Shown here piece by piece: positions 61,455 to 64,000 of a DNA stretch of 64,000 nucleotides. The position numbers and the translations under genes were made by a program. The notes under the pieces are model-generated. The model was not told the DNA's origin. It saw only the letters and a list, made by a program, of their open reading frames with translations, and did not search any database. Each line of letters begins with the position of its first letter. Position 1 is the stretch's first letter. This stretch comes from Bacillota bacterium (GTDB lineage: Bacteria > Bacillota > Bacilli > Alicyclobacillales > SLC66), in contig JAJZCW010000011.1 of the NCBI GenBank assembly GCA_021828865.1, positions 1-64,000 of the forward strand, written 5' to 3'.

Positions 61455-62242
61455 CACTCTTCCCCCTTTATGGTTTGGCTGATATCCGCTGCCCACTCCG
61501 GATGAAACCAGTCTAAATCCTTCGCTTTATGTACCACTTCGCCAACCACGATGACGACTGGCGGCTCAATCATTGCTCTCTGTGCTAGGTCGACGATGGT
61601 GCCCAAAGTACCTAGCCAACTAGCATGATGAGGGGTTGTTCCCGAACGAATCAGGGCCACCGGCGTGTTAGGATCACGACCGTGTTGAAGCAGTTTTTTT
61701 ATAATTACAGGAAGATAAGACATTCCCATCAAAATAATCAGTGTCTGTGTTGGCGACGCTAGTAACTCCCAGGGTGTCTTAGGAGACGATGCGCATTCAT
61801 GCCCGGTCACCACGTGAAAACCAGTGGCCAGTTCCCGATATGTAACGGGAATTCCGGCATACGCGGGCGCAGCTATCGCCGAAGACACACCGGGTACGAT
61901 CTCGAACTCAATGCCATGCTCTCGCAAAACTTCTGCCTCTTCTGCGCCACGCCCAAATACAAACGGATCGCCGCCCTTCAGGCGCACGACAGTAAAACCC
62001 TCAAGAGCCCGTTGCACCAACAACTCATTGATCTTTTCCTGGCGAACCGTATGGTGATCGCGCTCTTTGCCCACGTATATTTTTTCTGCGAACGAGGAAG
62101 AGAGATTGAGAATGTCGGGTGCGACAAGTCGGTCATAAATCACTACATCGGCAGTTTCCAGACAGTCTTTCCCTTTAATCGTCAGCAATCCTGGATCGCC
62201 AGGACCCGCGCCCACTAGAAACACTCGTCCCGTCCGGTTCAC
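61454..62242 (-). CDS. cobA: Uroporphyrinogen-III C-methyltransferase (SUMT)
   Basis: The 262-residue enzyme methylates C2 and C7 of uroporphyrinogen III to make precorrin-2, the entry point to B12 and siroheme. It has FLVGAGPGDPGLLTIKGKDCL, VVIYDRLV, VRLKGGDPFVFGRGAEEAEVL, VPGVSSAIAAPAYAGIPVTYRE and TLIILMGMSYLP. It has no HemD fusion. The start is GTG at 62242, overlapping the cbiX stop by 4 nt. Confidence 0.95.
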   Translation of the reverse strand: MNRTGRVFLVGAGPGDPGLLTIKGKDCLETADVVIYDRLVAPDILNLSSSFAEKIYVGKERDHHTVRQEKINELLVQRALEGFTVVRLKGGDPFVFGRGAEEAEVLREHGIEFEIVPGVSSAIAAPAYAGIPVTYRELATGFHVVTGHECASSPKTPWELLASPTQTLIILMGMSYLPVIIKKLLQHGRDPNTPVALIRSGTTPHHASWLGTLGTIVDLAQRAMIEPPVVIVVGEVVHKAKDLDWFHPEWAADISQTIKGEE

Positions 62243-63105
62243 GTCCGCACCTCCCCGTCCGAAATATGCATCAACATGACTTCACGACGGTACTTGCAAA
62301 AATCGCAATTCATCGCTGCTTCCTTTCGCTCTGCCTCTCGCGCTCGATCTAACACCACTTCTCGCAAAATATCGTGCAATCCAAAATACTCGGCCATCTG
62401 CAACGTGATCTGTGGGTAACGCTGCCTTAATTCCAGAATGAGATTAGTCATGCGCTTGATCAGAACACCAGTGAACAAAAAATACGGGATGACGATCACG
62501 CGCCTCGCGCCAAGCCGCACGGCTCGCTCCACTCCCGACGGAAGGCGAGGATCCGTGATGCCGGTAAAACAAGTTTCCACGGTACTTACCCCGGTTCGCT
62601 CCCATAAAATTCGAGCGACTTTGTACACATCGCCATTAGCGTCTGGATCATTGCTTCCACGCCCCATCAGCACGATTGCCGTATCGTTTAGATCATCAAG
62701 CTCCGGGTGTGAGAAAATTGTTCCTTTAACGTCTTTTTGTTTCCTAACTCCATGAAAGCGCTCAACAAGTAAATCAAGCAGTCGTTCGTGTAACCCAATG
62801 TTGCGACCGTATACGATTTCAAGTTGGGGATATCGACGGCGAGCCTCATCCAAAATCTCTGGAATTTCCAGTTTCACATGTGATGCTGCTAAAAGAATGA
62901 CAGGAACAATCACCACTCTTGACGCTCCTTGTTTCACACAAGTATCCACGCCTGACAATATTGTGGGATCAGCAAATTCCAAAAAACTCACAACAAACGT
63001 TTGTTCTGGATGTTTCACTTGCAAATCGTTTACAAAATTCAAAAACTCTTTATTACCTTGTTCATCGCGACTACCGTGTCCAACCAGTAATACGATCGTC
63101 TTCAA
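62239..63105 (-). CDS. cbiX: Sirohydrochlorin cobaltochelatase CbiX
   Basis: The 288-residue protein has two repeated CbiX domains. The first has LLVGHGSRDEQGNKE with the metal-binding His, and VILLAASHVKLEIPE. The second has VLMGRGSNDPDANGDVYK and IPYFLFTGVLIKRMTN. Long-form CbiX enzymes insert cobalt into sirohydrochlorin, consistent with the anaerobic route. The C-terminus holds a CDFCKYR motif; a similar C-x-x-C region binds an iron-sulfur cluster in some members. The start is TTG at 63105, 8 nt after GGGAG. It follows the cobalt transporter by 38 nt. Confidence 0.93.
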   Translation of the reverse strand: MKTIVLLVGHGSRDEQGNKEFLNFVNDLQVKHPEQTFVVSFLEFADPTILSGVDTCVKQGASRVVIVPVILLAASHVKLEIPEILDEARRRYPQLEIVYGRNIGLHERLLDLLVERFHGVRKQKDVKGTIFSHPELDDLNDTAIVLMGRGSNDPDANGDVYKVARILWERTGVSTVETCFTGITDPRLPSGVERAVRLGARRVIVIPYFLFTGVLIKRMTNLILELRQRYPQITLQMAEYFGLHDILREVVLDRAREAERKEAAMNCDFCKYRREVMLMHISDGEVRT

Positions 63106-63143
63106 AAGTCAATCTCCCTCTCTTTTTTGCATGTCCGTTTGGA

Positions 63144-64000
63144 TTACGCAATTTCTTTCTCTTCATAACCCCTCCACTTATAAAAAATAATTGCCGCCAT
63201 CCAACTCGCAACTAGGATTCCAATAATTACATAGCCAAGCGTTCCGAAGTCTATATTATTTAACCAATCCCAAAATGACCCTTTAAGAGTAAGTTCGCTC
63301 CCTAATATCTGTAATGCTTCTACCGTGCCCACTCCAAAGGCGATGAGAACGGAAATAGTGGTAATAGACAGGTTATAGTAGACTTTTCGGATTGGATTGA
63401 AAAAGGCCCAAGAATATGCCGATTGCATTAATACTCCATCCAACGTGTCCACCAAAATCATTCCCATCGCAAAGATCAGCGGTAGGACTAAGGTATCAAT
63501 GAGGGGAACGCTCTTCCCAGTTGCTAACACTGCCATACTTAGCACCGCCATTTCACTTGGGGTATCAAATCCTAGACCAAAAAGGAATCCCACTGGATAC
63601 ATCTGTCCACTCGTACGAATAGCCTTATAAGCAGGCCCGAGTAAACGGTTCATAAAACCTCGTTTGAGCAGAAGTGACTCCATTTCATCCCTTTTCTCTT
63701 GAGTCAATCCGGTTCGCCGCACCTCTTGAAACACAGAATAGATGTCTTTCAAAATCACTAAATTAAGAATGGCAATCAAATAGAGGAAAATCGCAGACAC
63801 CAATGTACCTATTAGACTCGCTGTCGAATCGGTTCGATGGAGTAACAGACCAAATGCATGAGTCGCTACGGACAAGCCTAATGCCAGTATCACCACTACG
63901 GTGGAATGCCCGAGTGAAAAGAAAAAACCTACCCCCAATGGTTTTTTGCCTTCGTTCATCAGTTTTCTTGTGGTGTTATCAATCGCGGCAATGTGATCTG
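63144..64000 (-). CDS. NiCoT-family nickel/cobalt transporter, N-terminus beyond the window
   Basis: The open frame continues leftward from the edge at 64000 without a start: before the internal Met at 63959 the frame reads DHIAAIDNTTRKL, part of the HAxDADHI signature in helix 2 of NiCoT (HoxN/NixA) permeases that bind the metal. Other family motifs are GVGFFFSLGHSTVV, LGFDTPSEMAVL and FAMGMILVDTLDGVLMQSAY. The protein has seven or eight helices. It is the most upstream gene seen of the ring-synthesis operon and, by context, transports Co2+ rather than Ni2+. The missing part should be about 40-70 residues. Confidence 0.93.
   Translation of the reverse strand, partial: DHIAAIDNTTRKLMNEGKKPLGVGFFFSLGHSTVVVILALGLSVATHAFGLLLHRTDSTASLIGTLVSAIFLYLIAILNLVILKDIYSVFQEVRRTGLTQEKRDEMESLLLKRGFMNRLLGPAYKAIRTSGQMYPVGFLFGLGFDTPSEMAVLSMAVLATGKSVPLIDTLVLPLIFAMGMILVDTLDGVLMQSAYSWAFFNPIRKVYYNLSITTISVLIAFGVGTVEALQILGSELTLKGSFWDWLNNIDFGTLGYVIIGILVASWMAAIIFYKWRGYEEKEIA

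Noticed and set aside
63960-64000. A B12 riboswitch in front of the cobalt transporter
   Set aside because: The coding frame continues to the window end, so any leader lies outside and cannot be seen.
1-64000. CRISPR arrays, tRNA, rRNA, complete insertion sequences or prophage
   Set aside because: I found no spaced repeats, cloverleaf-like stretches, rRNA segments, paired terminal repeats or phage genes.

Overview
The window reads as chromosome of a spore-forming Firmicute with moderate G+C. It carries a gerA-gerB-gerB-gerC germinant receptor locus, monoderm-style lipoproteins and strong AGGAGG-type ribosome binding sites, and many genes appear to start at TTG. A CuA-type heme-copper oxidase encoded beside a cupredoxin and a sulfocyanin-like lipoprotein, together with a DoxX-family protein, suggests an acidophilic iron/sulfur-oxidizing bacillus of the Alicyclobacillaceae type. 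The taxonomy is inference only.

Layout. 1-9.9 kb: a truncated membrane-protein gene, then a leftward oxidase operon (sulfocyanin-like lipoprotein, cupredoxin, subunits II, I and III, and a small membrane protein). Divergent ctaG follows, then DoxX, a class I aldolase and small genes. 9.9-22.1 kb: a cobalamin late-assembly and uptake cluster (btuD, pduO-type adenosyltransferase, cobC, an NCS1 permease, a cblS-like kinase, a second histidine phosphatase, cobD, cobS, cbiB, cobU, btuC, btuF). A B12 riboswitch with an intrinsic terminator precedes btuF, and cobQ and a 2Fe-2S ferredoxin lie upstream of it. 22-33.4 kb: class II aldolase, an Fe-alcohol dehydrogenase relic, a paralogue of the first gene, asnB, a transglutaminase-like protein, and an RND pump with its adaptor. 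33.5-42.5 kb: a TetR regulator, a cyclophilin lipoprotein, two beta-propeller proteins, an NqrB/RnfD-like protein with an FMN-binding partner, an enoyl-CoA hydratase, CheY, Crp/Fnr, a HesB-like protein and a DMT exporter. 42.5-52 kb: a decayed cobB copy, a pair of MutS-like ATPases and the germination locus. 52-64 kb: a leftward anaerobic corrin-ring operon, nicoT-cbiX-cobA-cbiH-cbiJ-cbiC-cbiD-cbiET-cbiL-cbiF-cbiG-cbiA-sirC.

Together the two B12 clusters cover cobalt uptake, siroheme-stage precursors, the anaerobic ring steps, adenosylation, amidation, aminopropanol attachment and nucleotide loop assembly. The one missing activity is the standard lower-ligand activation enzyme CobT; BluB is also absent. 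Instead a PurM/ThiL-fold protein resembling alpha-ribazole kinase CblS sits next to an NCS1 nucleobase-type permease. This suggests that the bacterium salvages alpha-ribazole or a benzimidazole-type base through a permease not previously tied to this pathway. It is the best candidate for an undescribed system here. Second candidates are the oxidase, whose subunit I lacks canonical D- and K-channel residues and which is encoded with a sulfocyanin-like protein lacking copper ligands, and the compact NqrB/RnfD-FMN-propeller locus.
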